Shown piece by piece: positions 1 through 9,875 of a DNA stretch of 64,000 nt. This DNA is from Punica granatum (taxonomy: Eukaryota; Streptophyta; Magnoliopsida; Myrtales; Lythraceae), in NCBI RefSeq assembly GCF_007655135.1, contig NC_045127.1, forward strand, positions 13,649,001 through 13,713,000, read 5' to 3'. Position 1 is the stretch's first letter. Every line of letters starts with the position of its first letter. Position numbers and translations under genes: made by a program. The notes beneath the pieces are model-generated. The model did not search any database and was not told the DNA's origin. It was given only the letters and a program-made list of their open reading frames with translations.

Positions 1-664
1 GATCTGTCAACATCTCTCTTTGTAGTACAACCACTATTGCACTTTGAGACATTGTTCTTTGTGTCAAAGGGTCACCACGTCCTTATTTAGTGTGTCAAGG
101 CCAACCTCACAAGCGTGATTGGTGGTTATCGAGGCAAAATCGCCTCTATTTTTCCTATATTTTTTCATTTCTCTGCTCACAAATGCGAGTACCAATGCTC
201 CCAACGCAGACTGCTCCTACCCTTGTCAAGATTGCCTATGGTCTAAATGCTCACCCTCGCTCATTTTCTCAAGTAGGTTCACGATCTTCCTTTTATTATT
301 TTAATTATTTTGTTTTATTTTTGAAATTAAAAAAATTGATTTCAAAAATGCATTGTGGGTTATAAAAAATTGAGGGTAGAATTATAAGGAAATATTTTTA
401 AAAAAAGAATTAGGATGAAAAAATAGATAAATAAGGTTGAGGATCAAAATTAAATTTTTTTCTAATATAAAATTTAATTAAAAGGATGAAAAGAAGAAAG
501 TATTCAAAGGTATTAGATCAAAACAAACCAAGAAAATGAAACTGACTGCTGCAAAAAAGATTTCAAAATTATAGGATATAAACAATACAATATTAGAAAA
601 AGGATTAAAATAGAAAAAGTAACCAAATTTAGAGGATAAAACGTGTATTTTTCTCTTTTAAGTA

Positions 665-1281
665 GGGCAAATTACATAAAAAAAATTTAAATTTTGTAAA
701 ATGTCTCAGTTTTGTCATAAATTTTGTTTTATAATAAAAAATTTCACATGTTTTGAGAATCGTCTCAGATTTGACCTTCCGTTACCATTCTGTTAAGTTT
801 TCCATCTACTTGCCTACGTGGACTTCATGGGACCCACAAAGTTTACACATCATATTATCATCTTCTTTTTTCCTTAAAAAAAATCTAAGTTTTCAGAAAA
901 ATTTCAGTTTTGTTCCAAATTTTGATTTGTAATTTTTTAAAAATACATATTTTAAAAATTTCTCAGAAATGGTCCATGAGAGGAGATGCTAGTCGAGGCC
1001 GACTTTAGGAGCACTACAAGGAGACCAAGATGAGGAGAGAGGTTATTTTAAAGACAATTTATAAAACATATGGTTTTTTTCATTACATACCAAATTTATG
1101 ATAAAATTGAGACTTTTTTTATTACATAACAGTCAACGTATGCAAAATTAACGGAATTTGTAACGGATGTCATTTTTGAGATAATTTAGAAAACTTATGA
1201 TTTTTTTTGTTACAAAATAAAACTTATGACAAAACTGAGACATTTTACAAAATTTAGGTTTTTTTTTTATGTAATTTGCCA
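665..1281. mobile_element. Fold-back MITE, Mutator-like (9-bp TSD)
   Basis: The ends are inverted repeats starting GGGCAAATTACATAA on the left and TGGCAAATTACATAA on the reversed right. The similarity continues inward for over 90 bases (the stretch with ATGTCTCAGTTTTGTCATAA). Both sides carry the perfect 9-bp direct repeat ttttaagta (656-664 and 1282-1290), the target-site length of Mutator-like elements. No transposase is present, so it is non-autonomous. The same insertion sits at the same place in the duplicated copy (18135-18749), so it predates the segmental duplication. Confidence 0.82.
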
Positions 1282-1689
1282 TTTTAAGTATGTTAAAGTT
1301 TTTTATGTTATCTTGACTTGAGACCCCAAAACTTTTTATTTTTCAACTTTAACCCAGCAATTTAATCCTTTCAGAAATTTTTTTAAAAAAAATTGTGGGC
1401 TGGAGTGACTCATCTTTGGTTATTGCAGCCCAAGGTGACATTGCCAACAGCTTTTGTGATCTCCAACAACCTCGCTAGCCTGTGGTCGCTGGACTGTGAG
1501 CCACTGTAGCCCCTCTCCTTCGTTGTCCTCTAATTGCAGCTTCTCTCCCTCTCTTCTCTCTTGTCCCTTTCGTGCGTATGGGACTTGTTTGTAACTATTA
1601 CAACAATGAGAGATACCTGTGCAAATAAGCAAAAAGCAATTCTTAGCTAAGGGAATAAGCTGGAAAACAAGCAGGTTTGCAATTGCTAG

Positions 1690-1930
1690 ATCATTAACTC
1701 TGTTTGGTTTCAAAGTTAAAATCACAAAAATTTTAACTTTAACTTTAACTCAACACATTATACAGCCAAAATACACATTTTTCAAGTAAAAATTTTTAAC
1801 TTTAACTTTAACTCAACACACTACACAATAAAAACATACGTTTCCCAAGTCAAATTTATAATCTCATCTCATTTGTCATTTTCCACAATCAAAATCAAAG
1901 TTATTTTAATTCCAAAACCAAACGCACCAG
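1690..1930. mobile_element. Small MITE with TTTGGTTT-type inverted ends
   Basis: A left end reading ctgtttggtttcaaagttaa and a right end that reverses to a gcgtttggttttggaatta-like sequence bracket about 240 bases. Inside are two tandem copies of a ~65-base unit containing aactttaactttaactcaac. The ends resemble PIF/Harbinger-type MITEs, but I could not fix a target-site duplication. The same element recurs near 19160-19398. Confidence 0.5.
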
Positions 1931-2178
1931 TATTTTCGTACCTTTTTAAGTTAATAGGTTAAATCAAATTATTTTGTGCTTATCAAACAAGTTTAATTCA
2001 ATTAAGTGCTGAAAAATTACTTTAACCACTTATTTTTTAGATAATCAAAGACCACCTCAGAGTGAGAGAGGAAGAGTAGATATGTCATGGGTTATGGAAC
2101 GATAACAGAACTACTATGATAAAATTTGTCAATATCTTGCTCGCTTACAATGTTGGGACCATTGTGCCTATTTTTCAG

Positions 2179-3128
2179 GGACATACTCATAGGGTACTCA
2201 GCACAAGTGAGGCAACTCGCGTACACTCTGCTCGAGTTGATATCGGAGGCTCTGGGGTTGAAACCAAGTTACCTGAAGGAAATGGAATGTGCTGAGAAGA
2301 TGCTGATACTGGGACACTATTACCCTTCTTGCCCGGAACCGGAATTAACAATGGGCATGACAACCCACGCAGACAATTACATCTTGACCATACTCCTGCA
2401 GGATCACATCGGGGGTCTCGAGGTTCTATATGAAAATCAGTGGGTTGAGGTTGTTCCATTGCAGGGAGCTCTCATTGTCAACATTGGCAATCTTCTTCAG
2501 GTACGGTTCTTGATGTTGTAGAACCTTTCCGAACTAGAAAAGTAAGATCGATATCAGAGACATACTGAAGATTTGCATGTTTGGTTCTGACTCTGTGAAT
2601 TGTTATCATAAAATATCTATATTCGCACAGTAAGGTGGATTTATGAGTTTGCAAATAATTTAACGGGTTACATCATATTTATGGGAACAGTTTTAATGTA
2701 ATCTTTTTCGAAAATGAAAAATAGAGAAAAGAATTGGACTATCTCTAGATTGCTCGAAGAACTGGCCGGTTCAATGAGTTCAATCTGCAAAATGGCCATT
2801 CATCTCTGAAAGGACATTGCTGACTGATTTGAAGGGTAAGCTGAAAATGATGGGCAATCCGCATATGCTGGTATTATCGAACGACAAGTTTATCAGTGTC
2901 AACCACAGGGTACTGTCCAAAAAAGAAGGCCCAAGGATTTCGGTTGCAACCTTCTTCAGGGCACAAGATATGATGGGCAATGCATCAAGATTTTATGGTC
3001 CCATCCCCGAATTGATATCGGGGGAAAATCCCCCGGTCTACAGGAATATCGATATCAAAGAATACATGGACTACTTCATCAGTAAAGGGCTCAATGGAAG
3101 CTCTGCCTTGACACCTTTCAGGATTTGA
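2179..3128 (+). pseudogene. 2OG-Fe(II) dioxygenase, exons 2-3 only, broken acceptor
   Basis: Exon 2 (2179-2500) and exon 3 (2871-3128, ending ALTPFRI-stop) encode the C-terminal half of an ACC-oxidase-homolog-like dioxygenase. Exon 2 carries the H-A-D metal motif in TTHADNYILTILLQD. Exon 3 carries the third histidine (VNHRV) and the 2-oxoglutarate R-x-S (PRIS). No exon 1 is found in the 2.1 kb upstream. The intron-2 acceptor, cag in the sister copies at 8030 and 20338, is ctg here (2868-2870), so correct splicing should fail. Two positions conserved in the intact copies differ: GDLLQ reads GNLLQ, and HADND reads HADNY. I call it a pseudogene. An exon 1 left of the window cannot be excluded, but the acceptor defect remains. 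Confidence 0.85.
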
Positions 3129-4300
3129 TGCCAATTGTCCCTGGCTGTAGGTGTCTGAATATAGCTCTCCGGAGTGATGAGAAATTCCTGAAAATTGACG
3201 GGAAAAGTTGAAAAAGAAAATGCTTGTTTGCTCGCCCTGTTTTCGGTGCTGCGACACTGAACTGTTGAAGAGAGTTTACGGGAGTTTCTTTAGCAGTAAC
3301 GAAATCAATCTAGTTGATTAAAATCATCAACTTGCAGAATGCTAAACCGATCTCAGAAGACAGTAATGGTGTTAATCGGTAGTTTATAGATGACATTTTT
3401 CGGCTTGGCCTTTGGTTGTTCCCATTTTTCTTATTCGATGAAAGGATGTCCCATTTTTAAGTACCATTCTAACTGTGAAGTTACTAGTTATATGTAATTT
3501 CAACAGCATTACCAGAAAGAATCTTCCGATTGATTGTCGTTGCGGTAACTGTTCTGCTGAATGACAAGATACTATACTTACTAGCCAAACAACTTGCACG
3601 GACCAGGCTCGATCTGTTGCATGATCTGAGAACTGCCCTCTATGCAATCCATGGAAAGGTGCAAACATTGAAATTCCATGACAGTCTGCATTACCACCAT
3701 TAAAAGTTTGTAAGTTCCATGAAAAATTTCAATGAGTCTAAAATTCAATAAAGCGCCCAAAAAGACTATTGAAACAAAGAAAAAAGACACACTGTCCAAA
3801 AGGAAAAGATATTCTGATAAGGATAGGAACAATTTGGCCATTTCTAATCAGAATGGTGTCGACAACGGGCCCAACGAGCCACTCAGACAGCGATTTCTTG
3901 ATTGCACCATTTCAAGATCACATAAGGGGACCATGAGAAGCGGTGGATTAATGATGTTCTACCATTGCTTTTAAGATTTACTTGCGATCGAATTTTCTTT
4001 TATTATTTTAAAAAGCATTTAATGTATATTTTGAGAATCGATAAGTATGTTTCATTTTTCAACAGTGTAATTAATTACAATCATTAGGCCAAATAGTGGA
4101 ACAGACATTCAAGCACGAGTTAAAGATATAAAAAAAAAAAAGACTTATTCGACGCTTTCATGTTGTTCTTGCCAGCTTTAATATATTATAATTGATCGAT
4201 GCAATGATTTATCACATTATGATTTCATTTTAGTTTCTCTAGCATCTTCTCATACCCACCACCCAAAAAGTATTAGGAAGTCCTCTCTCGTTGGGCCGCA
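3129..4300 (+). repeat. Downstream flank shared by three dioxygenase units
   Basis: This block, non-coding apart from the relic at 3867-3967, recurs at about 8289-9440 and 20597-21764. It probably holds the 3' UTR of the exon 2-3 unit and then old spacer. Short open frames on both strands recur in all three copies only because the DNA was copied. I see no independent gene in it. Confidence 0.75.
3867..3967 (+). pseudogene. Decayed dioxygenase exon 2 relic (copy 1)
   Basis: Read in the frame beginning ggc at 3866, the stretch gives a degraded version of the family's exon 2 metal-site segment (compare GTTSxSDxxFLIA with GTTSRSDNDFLTI of the 9876-11700 pseudogene, then QDHIGG). After a small deletion it continues with DNA matching the codons for HENQWVDVIPLH. 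It is the footprint of an older dioxygenase copy that lay here before the surrounding block was triplicated. Equivalent relics are at 9021-9121 and 21332-21436. Confidence 0.7.
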
Positions 4301-4533
4301 TAAGAAGAATTTCCACCTTGTGTTTGAAATTTCCATTTAGATAAGATCTGTTATTTTCCACCAGGGACCCTCGTGAAGTTTGTGAATTAATTTCATGACA
4401 GAACAGTTCTTGTAGTTGTCTTGGTCTTGTTTTATATGTTCGTTCATTTATTTTTTAATTCCATTATGTCTATTCATCTATTTATGGGCTCCTTACTCTG
4501 TTCAACTTTTAAGATGATAGAAGAAACAAAATC

Positions 4534-5010
4534 ATGGCTGTTTCCGACCAAAACGAGAGCATTCCTGCAGAAAACGAGAGCAAATATGACCGAAGAAACA
4601 GAGAACTCAGAGCATTTGATGAAACAAAAGCCGGTGTTAAGGGACTAGTAGATGCTGGTATCGAAAAAGTCTCATCCATCTTCAACTGCACGGAATTCGG
4701 CTTCAATGCTGACCCGAATGCAACACCAGACGGACCAGGATTCAGCATTCCCATCGTAGACCTTGATGGCATCCATACAGACCCTGCTCGGCGCTCCGAG
4801 ATAGTTCGCCAAGTCCAGGATGCATCTGAGGGATGGGGATTCTTCAAGGTCATCAATCATGGGATCCCCTCAAGTGTTCTGGAGGAGACCATCGATGGGA
4901 TCCGCCGGTTCCATGAGCAGGATACAGAGGTGAAGAAGCGGTTCAACACAAGGGACCTGAGAAGTAAGGTTATTTACATGTCAAACTTCGATCTGTATGA
5001 GGCACTGGCT
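4534..5010 (+). pseudogene. Orphan dioxygenase exon 1, truncated
   Basis: An open frame starts MAVSDQNESIPAENE and runs through the N-terminal DIOX_N region ([43 protein letters not shown]) to [10 protein letters not shown]. It matches exon 1 of the intact gene at 22004 almost residue for residue. Homology stops after base 5010, so the last ~25 codons of the exon (ANWRDT...ELPGVCR) and the splice donor are missing. No exon 2 or 3 follows before the next gene's exon 1 at 6216. It is a copy cut by the breakpoint of the segmental duplication and cannot make an enzyme. Confidence 0.88.
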
Positions 5011-5783
5011 TTGATTGTAACTTGCATCAATGCTATCTCATTTTGCCAACAGGGTGCGATAAGCTACTTCAGTTTGTTTTAACAACACAGGTCCCGAGCA
5101 TAAAAAGTCGAAAGTGTGAAGTTGCCTGAAAAATCGAACTAACAAATTGGTTCAACGGTTTGGGTTCTGCATTATGACTCTGTTTCAGGGACCTGATCAC
5201 TGGTTTTCAGTTGAGGGAGCTCTCTGGAAAACGATTACAGATATGAAATAGTGCATGTGCTGGTGGAAGGAAACGCTCGAGTGAATTGACTGGCGAAAAC
5301 ATTGTGCTTTCGGTCCCATTGGAATCCATACAATACAAAAAATCAATTCAGTTGGCAAGAAATCAATCGAATTCTACTGTACGGAATCAAAATGCTACTA
5401 AAATCACTTTAGAAAATACAAGATTTGCGTTAGATTTGAAATTAGACAAAAAAGCAACAAAGATTTGACCAGAATTCAATTCAATTGGAAGGAGCAACCT
5501 TATTAAAATAATTTATTTCTATTCTGCTGTGTTCAAAACATGATTATTCAATTTATTTCGGTTAAATCCGTTGATATTCCAAACAGAAAAAATTCAATTA
5601 AAATTGAATTGAGCTGAATTGAAGTCAATTAAATACAAATCATTTCTCGTAAGAATTGACTCCAGACTAGTGTCTACGAATTAGTAGGTTTAGAAGCTGC
5701 CCTACTGGGTTCGATTTGTTGCTGTTCGGTGATGATGTAAGCGTCACCACGCCCCCTCTTTGCATTGCTTAGCCCCGTATCTT

Positions 5784-5819
<36 letters not shown>

Positions 5820-6215
5820 CACACACATATTCCTTTTTTTTTATAAGTACAATTTTCCTCTCTGGTTTTCCCTTTTTTTTTTTTTGGGTCAGTCAGTTTT
5901 CTTCTCCTCTCGGGAAAACACTGCACAATAGGACAAAAAGAGAATCTAATCCCTCCTCCTCATTTTCCGGAAATGGACAAGACTCTGTAGTGGTGGGTGC
6001 ATTTTCCACTGCCGGGCATTAGTCTGAATCGAGTCAGGTCACCATTCGAAGCTTTCCTTAATTTACCCAAAAGGGTAAAAAAAAAGAAAAAAAAGAAAAG
6101 GAAAAGAGCTTTGCTTACGATTCCTGCAAGTTTGACCCTTGAGATTGAGAATCGAGTAGATTGTACTTTCCAGCATTTTGTTGTTGAAGTTTGGGTTTTA
6201 GAGGTGGAGAAGAAA
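5011..6215 (+). other. Spacer and presumptive promoter of the 6216 gene
   Basis: No gene is seen. Bases ~5095-5270 and ~5890-6200 match 12236-12360 and 12411-12697, the flank of the broken copy at 12697. The ~620 bases between (5275-5890) are absent there and look like a later insertion. They hold short gaattcaattcaatt-type repeats, a (TA)n tract at about 5788-5814 and T-runs. Just upstream of the start codon is a purine tract (6077-6108). Confidence 0.6.
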
Positions 6216-8288
6216 ATGGTTCTTTCCTTCGAAAATGGGGGTGACTTCGACAGGGCAAGAGAGCTGAGAGCTTTTGATGAGTCGAAAGCTGGAGTGAAGG
6301 GGCTCGTAGACTCCGGTGTGGAAAGGGTCCCGCTCATCTTCAACCGAACTTGGATTGGCTTCACAGATCAGGATACGGATCCGACAACCGATGAATCTCC
6401 TCACAGCATACCAGTCATAGACTTGCGGTGCATCCACATGGACCCCGCTTGGCGATCCGAGATTGTTCGCGATGTTCAGGACGCGTCCAGGAGATGGGGT
6501 TTCTTCCAGGTCGTCAATCACGGGATCCCGGAAAGTCTATTGGATGAGATGCTTGAAGGGGTTCGCCGGTTTCACGAGCAAGACACTCAGCTGAAGAAAG
6601 CATTTTACACTCGGGATCGAAGCAAGAAGGTTCTTTACATGTCGAACTTCGATTTGTTCAGTGCACCCACAGCTAATTGGAGGGACACTTTGTATGTCAC
6701 AGCTTCAGACCCATCTGACCGGGAAGAATTGCCTGAAGTATGCAGGTATACAGTTCCAGACCCAGTTATTCGTTCCATTCATAGATGAATCTTGCAACAG
6801 AACCAAAATATTGCGTTGATCTATAAGATGCTGTAGCTTAGATACAGAGGCTGAAGCATGGCTAAGATTCGAGCACAAGTAATGTGAATGTTGTTTAAGT
6901 GTGGAAGATTAAACTGCTAATTCACATTTGAACTGCTTAGATGTTCGGCCTAATGGATGTTGAAGAAAACAATATCAGAGAATGGAGAGATCTCGCAGGT
7001 TTGAGCGGACACTACCAATCTAAGTCGAGTGAATTTGAACCGCCAAGCTGTCTGAGTTCTGGTCCAGCGGAGAATCTTAAATAAAATGAATGTAAGAGTG
7101 ACTGCTATATCAGGAGAAATGAGAGAGTTGATTGGTACCAGTTCCATTGAAATTAATGTTATATCGATGGGAGTAAACTTCTTTCGTTCAACTTCTTAAC
7201 CCCATTTGGGCAAAAGCTTCTTCATGTTTACATTTAGGCATTGGTTATTAGGTTGGCAAAGTTTTGCATCGGGGGATCATTATTCGGGAGAGATTTACCA
7301 TTTTTTCCCTGACTCCTCACAAATGCCTATTTTTCAGGGACATACTCATAGGGTACTCAGCACGAGTGAGGCAACTAGCGTACACTCTGCTCGAGTTGAT
7401 ATCGGAGGCTCTGGGGTTGAAACCAAGTTACCTGAAGGAAATGGAATGTGCTGAGAAGATGCTGATACTGGGACACTATTACCCTTCTTGCCGGGAACCG
7501 GAATTAACAATGGGCACGACAATCCATGCAGACAATGACTTCTTGACCATACTCCTGCAGGATCACATCGGGGGCCTCGAGGTTCTATATGAAAATCAGT
7601 GGGTTGAGGTTGTTCCATTGCAGGGAGCTCTCATTGTCAACATTGGCGATCTTCTTCACGTACGGTTCTTGATGTTGGAGAACCTTTCCGAACTAGAAAA
7701 GTAAGATTGATATCAGAGACATACTCAAGATTTGCATGTTTGGTTCTGACTCTGTGAATTGTTGTCATAAAATATCTATATTCGCCCCGTAAGGTGGATT
7801 TATGAGTTTGCAAATAATTTAACGGTTTACATCATATTTATGGGAACATTTTTAATGATAATCTTTTTAGAAAATGAAAAATAGAGAAAAGAATTGGACT
7901 ATCTCTAGATTGCTCGAAGAACTGGCCGGTTCACTGAGTTCAATCCGCAAAATGGCCATTCATCTCGGAAAGGACATTGCTGACTGATATGACGGCTAAG
8001 CTGAAAATGATGGGTAATCTGCATATGCAGGTATTATCAAACGACAAGTTTATCAGTGTCAACCACAGGGTACTGTCCAAAAGTGAAGGCCCAAGGATTT
8101 CGGTTGCAAGCTTCTTCAGGGCACAAGATATGATGGGCAATGCATCAAGATTTTATGGTCCCATCCCTGAATTGATATCGGAGGAAAATCCACCAGTCTA
8201 CAGGAATATCGATCTCAAAGAATACATGGACTACTACATCGGTAAAGGGCTCAACGGAACCTCTGCCTTGACACCTTTCAGGATTTGA
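6216..8288 (+). CDS. 2OG-Fe(II) dioxygenase, ACC oxidase homolog-like (intact)
   Basis: Three exons, 6216-6745, 7338-7659 and 8031-8288, join in frame to 369 codons plus stop, the normal length for this family. The start MVLSFENGGDFDRARELRAF was chosen by alignment with the paralog at 22004 and by its good context (gaaaATGG). The N-terminal DIOX_N domain runs to about residue 170 (IPVIDLRCI, WGFFQVVNHGIP). The catalytic domain has H240-A-D242 and H296 for Fe(II), and R306-x-S308 for 2-oxoglutarate. Such soluble enzymes oxidise specialised metabolites or hormones; true ACC oxidases form a separate clade, so the substrate is unknown. Intron 1 is 592 bp and intron 2 is 371 bp. The second donor is CAC|GTACGG instead of CAG|GTACGG, a weaker site that also gives GDLLH. 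Exons 2-3 share a recent origin with the pseudogenes at 2179 and 19647. Confidence 0.85.
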
Positions 8289-9446
8289 TGCCAATTGTCC
8301 CTGGCTGTAGATGTCTGAATATTGTTCTCCGGAGTGAAGAGAAATTCCAGAAAATTGTCGAGAAAAGTTGAAAAAGAAAATGCTTGTTTGCTCGCCCTGT
8401 TTTCGGTGCTGCGACACTGAACTGTTGAAGAGAGAGTTTACAGGAATTTCTTTAGCAGTAACAAAATCAATCTAGTTGATTAAAATCATCAACTTGCAGA
8501 ATGCTAAGCCGATTTCAGAAGACAGTAATGGTGTTAATCGGTAATTTATAGATGACATTTTTCAGCTTGGCCTTTGGTTGTTCCCATTTTTCTTATTCGG
8601 TGAAAGGATGTTCCATTTTTAAGTACCATTCTAACTGTAAAGTTACATGTAATTTCAACAGCATTACCAGAAAGAATCTTCCGATTGGTCGTGGTTGCGC
8701 TAACTGTTCTGCTGAATGACAAGATACTATACTTACTACCCAAACAACTTGCACGGACCAGGCTCGATCTGTTGCATGATCTGAGAACTGCCCTCTATGC
8801 AGTCCATGGAAAGGTGCAAACATTGAAATTCCATGACAGTCTGCATTACCACCATTAAAAGTTTGTCAGTTTCATGAAAAATTTCAATGTCTCTAAAATT
8901 CAATAAAGCGCCCAAAACGACTATTGAAACAAAGAAAAGAGACACTGTGCCCAAAAGGAAAATATATTCTGATAAGGAGAGGAACAATTTGGCCATTTCT
9001 GATCAGAATGGTGTCGACAATGGGCACAACGAGCCACTCAGACTGCGATTTCTTGATTGCACCATTTCAAGATCGCTTAGGGAAACCATGAGAAGCGGTG
9101 GATTAATGATGTTCTTCCATTGATTTTAATATTTACTTGTGATCGAATTTTCTTTTATTATTTTAAAAAGTATTTAATGTATATTTTGAGAATCGATAAG
9201 TATGTTTCATTTTTCAACAGTGTAATTAATTACAATCATTAGGCCAAATAGTGGAACAAACACTCAATCACGAGCTAAAGATATAAACAAAAGACTTATT
9301 CGACGTTTTCATGTTGTGCTTGCCAGCTTTAATATATTATAATTGATCGATGCAATGATTTATCACATTACAATTTCATTTTAGTTTCTCTAGCAGCTTC
9401 TAATACCCACCACCCAAAAAGTATTAGGAAGTCCTCTCTCGTTGGG
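7326..9446 (+). repeat. Third copy of the exon 2-3 plus downstream block
   Basis: This stretch matches 2166-4298 and 19634-21764, starting at the intron-1 acceptor tract (gcctatttttcag) and ending at gtcctctctcgttggg. Downstream of the end points the sequences differ completely. It supplies exons 2 and 3 of the intact 6216 gene, so that gene combines an exon 1 of one lineage with a tail block shared with two pseudogenes. Confidence 0.88.
9021..9121 (+). pseudogene. Decayed dioxygenase exon 2 relic (copy 2)
   Basis: This is the counterpart of 3867-3967 in the third copy of the block. It has the GTTSHSD-type metal-site coding sequence and then a deleted form of the HENQWVDV segment, all without a usable reading frame or splice sites. 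Confidence 0.68.
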
Positions 9447-9875
9447 ATTTGTTTGCATTCTCAAAATTCTTCTGTCACGGGCTCATAATCTCAAACCCTA
9501 ATCATCGAGAGAGAAGATTTGAGATAAGATTTGAGATAAGATTTGTTCAGTCGCGGTGTTGCCTGTCCCTCCATTCATTGTCCCTCACATGGTCCATGGG
9601 CCACACTGGTAACGATAAGTATCCCGATGATCATAGAAGAACAGACAAAATGGTAACAGCATATATACATGAAAAGTTACTTTCTACCTCGAAAAATAAG
9701 GGACTGCACTGGGGATAAAAACAAGGCAGTTAGGCTCATTTCCAAGTATTTCGACACGTATCACATGTCCAAACATGTGGCCGATCCACCAGTATGCTAT
9801 CCTAATGAAATCGCTCTACAAAATGCGGCCATTGAACTTTGAAGAGTGAGAGAGTTGATAAGGAGAAATCAGAAA
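9447..9875 (+). other. Upstream region of the broken 9876 copy
   Basis: No gene is seen. The block has patches matching the 362-bp repeats at 16006-17090 (ggctcataat, gtccatggg, atatacatgaaaagttact, atttccaagtatttcgacac). These repeats therefore derive from this kind of upstream sequence. A small direct repeat of gataagatttga lies at about 9520-9545. Confidence 0.55.

Larger units (their letters stand above)
1..5010 (+). repeat. Segmental duplication, copy 1 (partner 17472-22480)
   Basis: The first 5,010 bases match 17472-22480 almost base for base, at an offset of 17,467 to 17,471, with scattered substitutions and small indels. The match covers a MITE-rich spacer, a dioxygenase exon 2-exon 3 unit, its downstream flank and most of the next gene's exon 1. 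It stops abruptly inside that exon at 5010, where the partner reads on into an intact gene. The left end lies outside the window, so the true length of this copy is unknown. Confidence 0.93.

Noticed and set aside
90..365. 91-codon open frame, repeated at 17561-17809
   Set aside because: It was copied with the segmental duplication. It has an AT-rich tail, no domain and no splice or promoter support, and its C-terminus differs by a simple indel.
3732..3974. 80-codon open frame, repeated at 8887-9123 and 21199-21441
   Set aside because: It recurs because the block was copied. A different frame shows dioxygenase exon 2 remains, and there is no start context, domain or splice support.
9846..9875. 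Start ten codons upstream of the 9876 exon 1
   Set aside because: The codon at 9846 is GTG. ATG 9876 is the first normal start and fits the N-termini of the paralogs.
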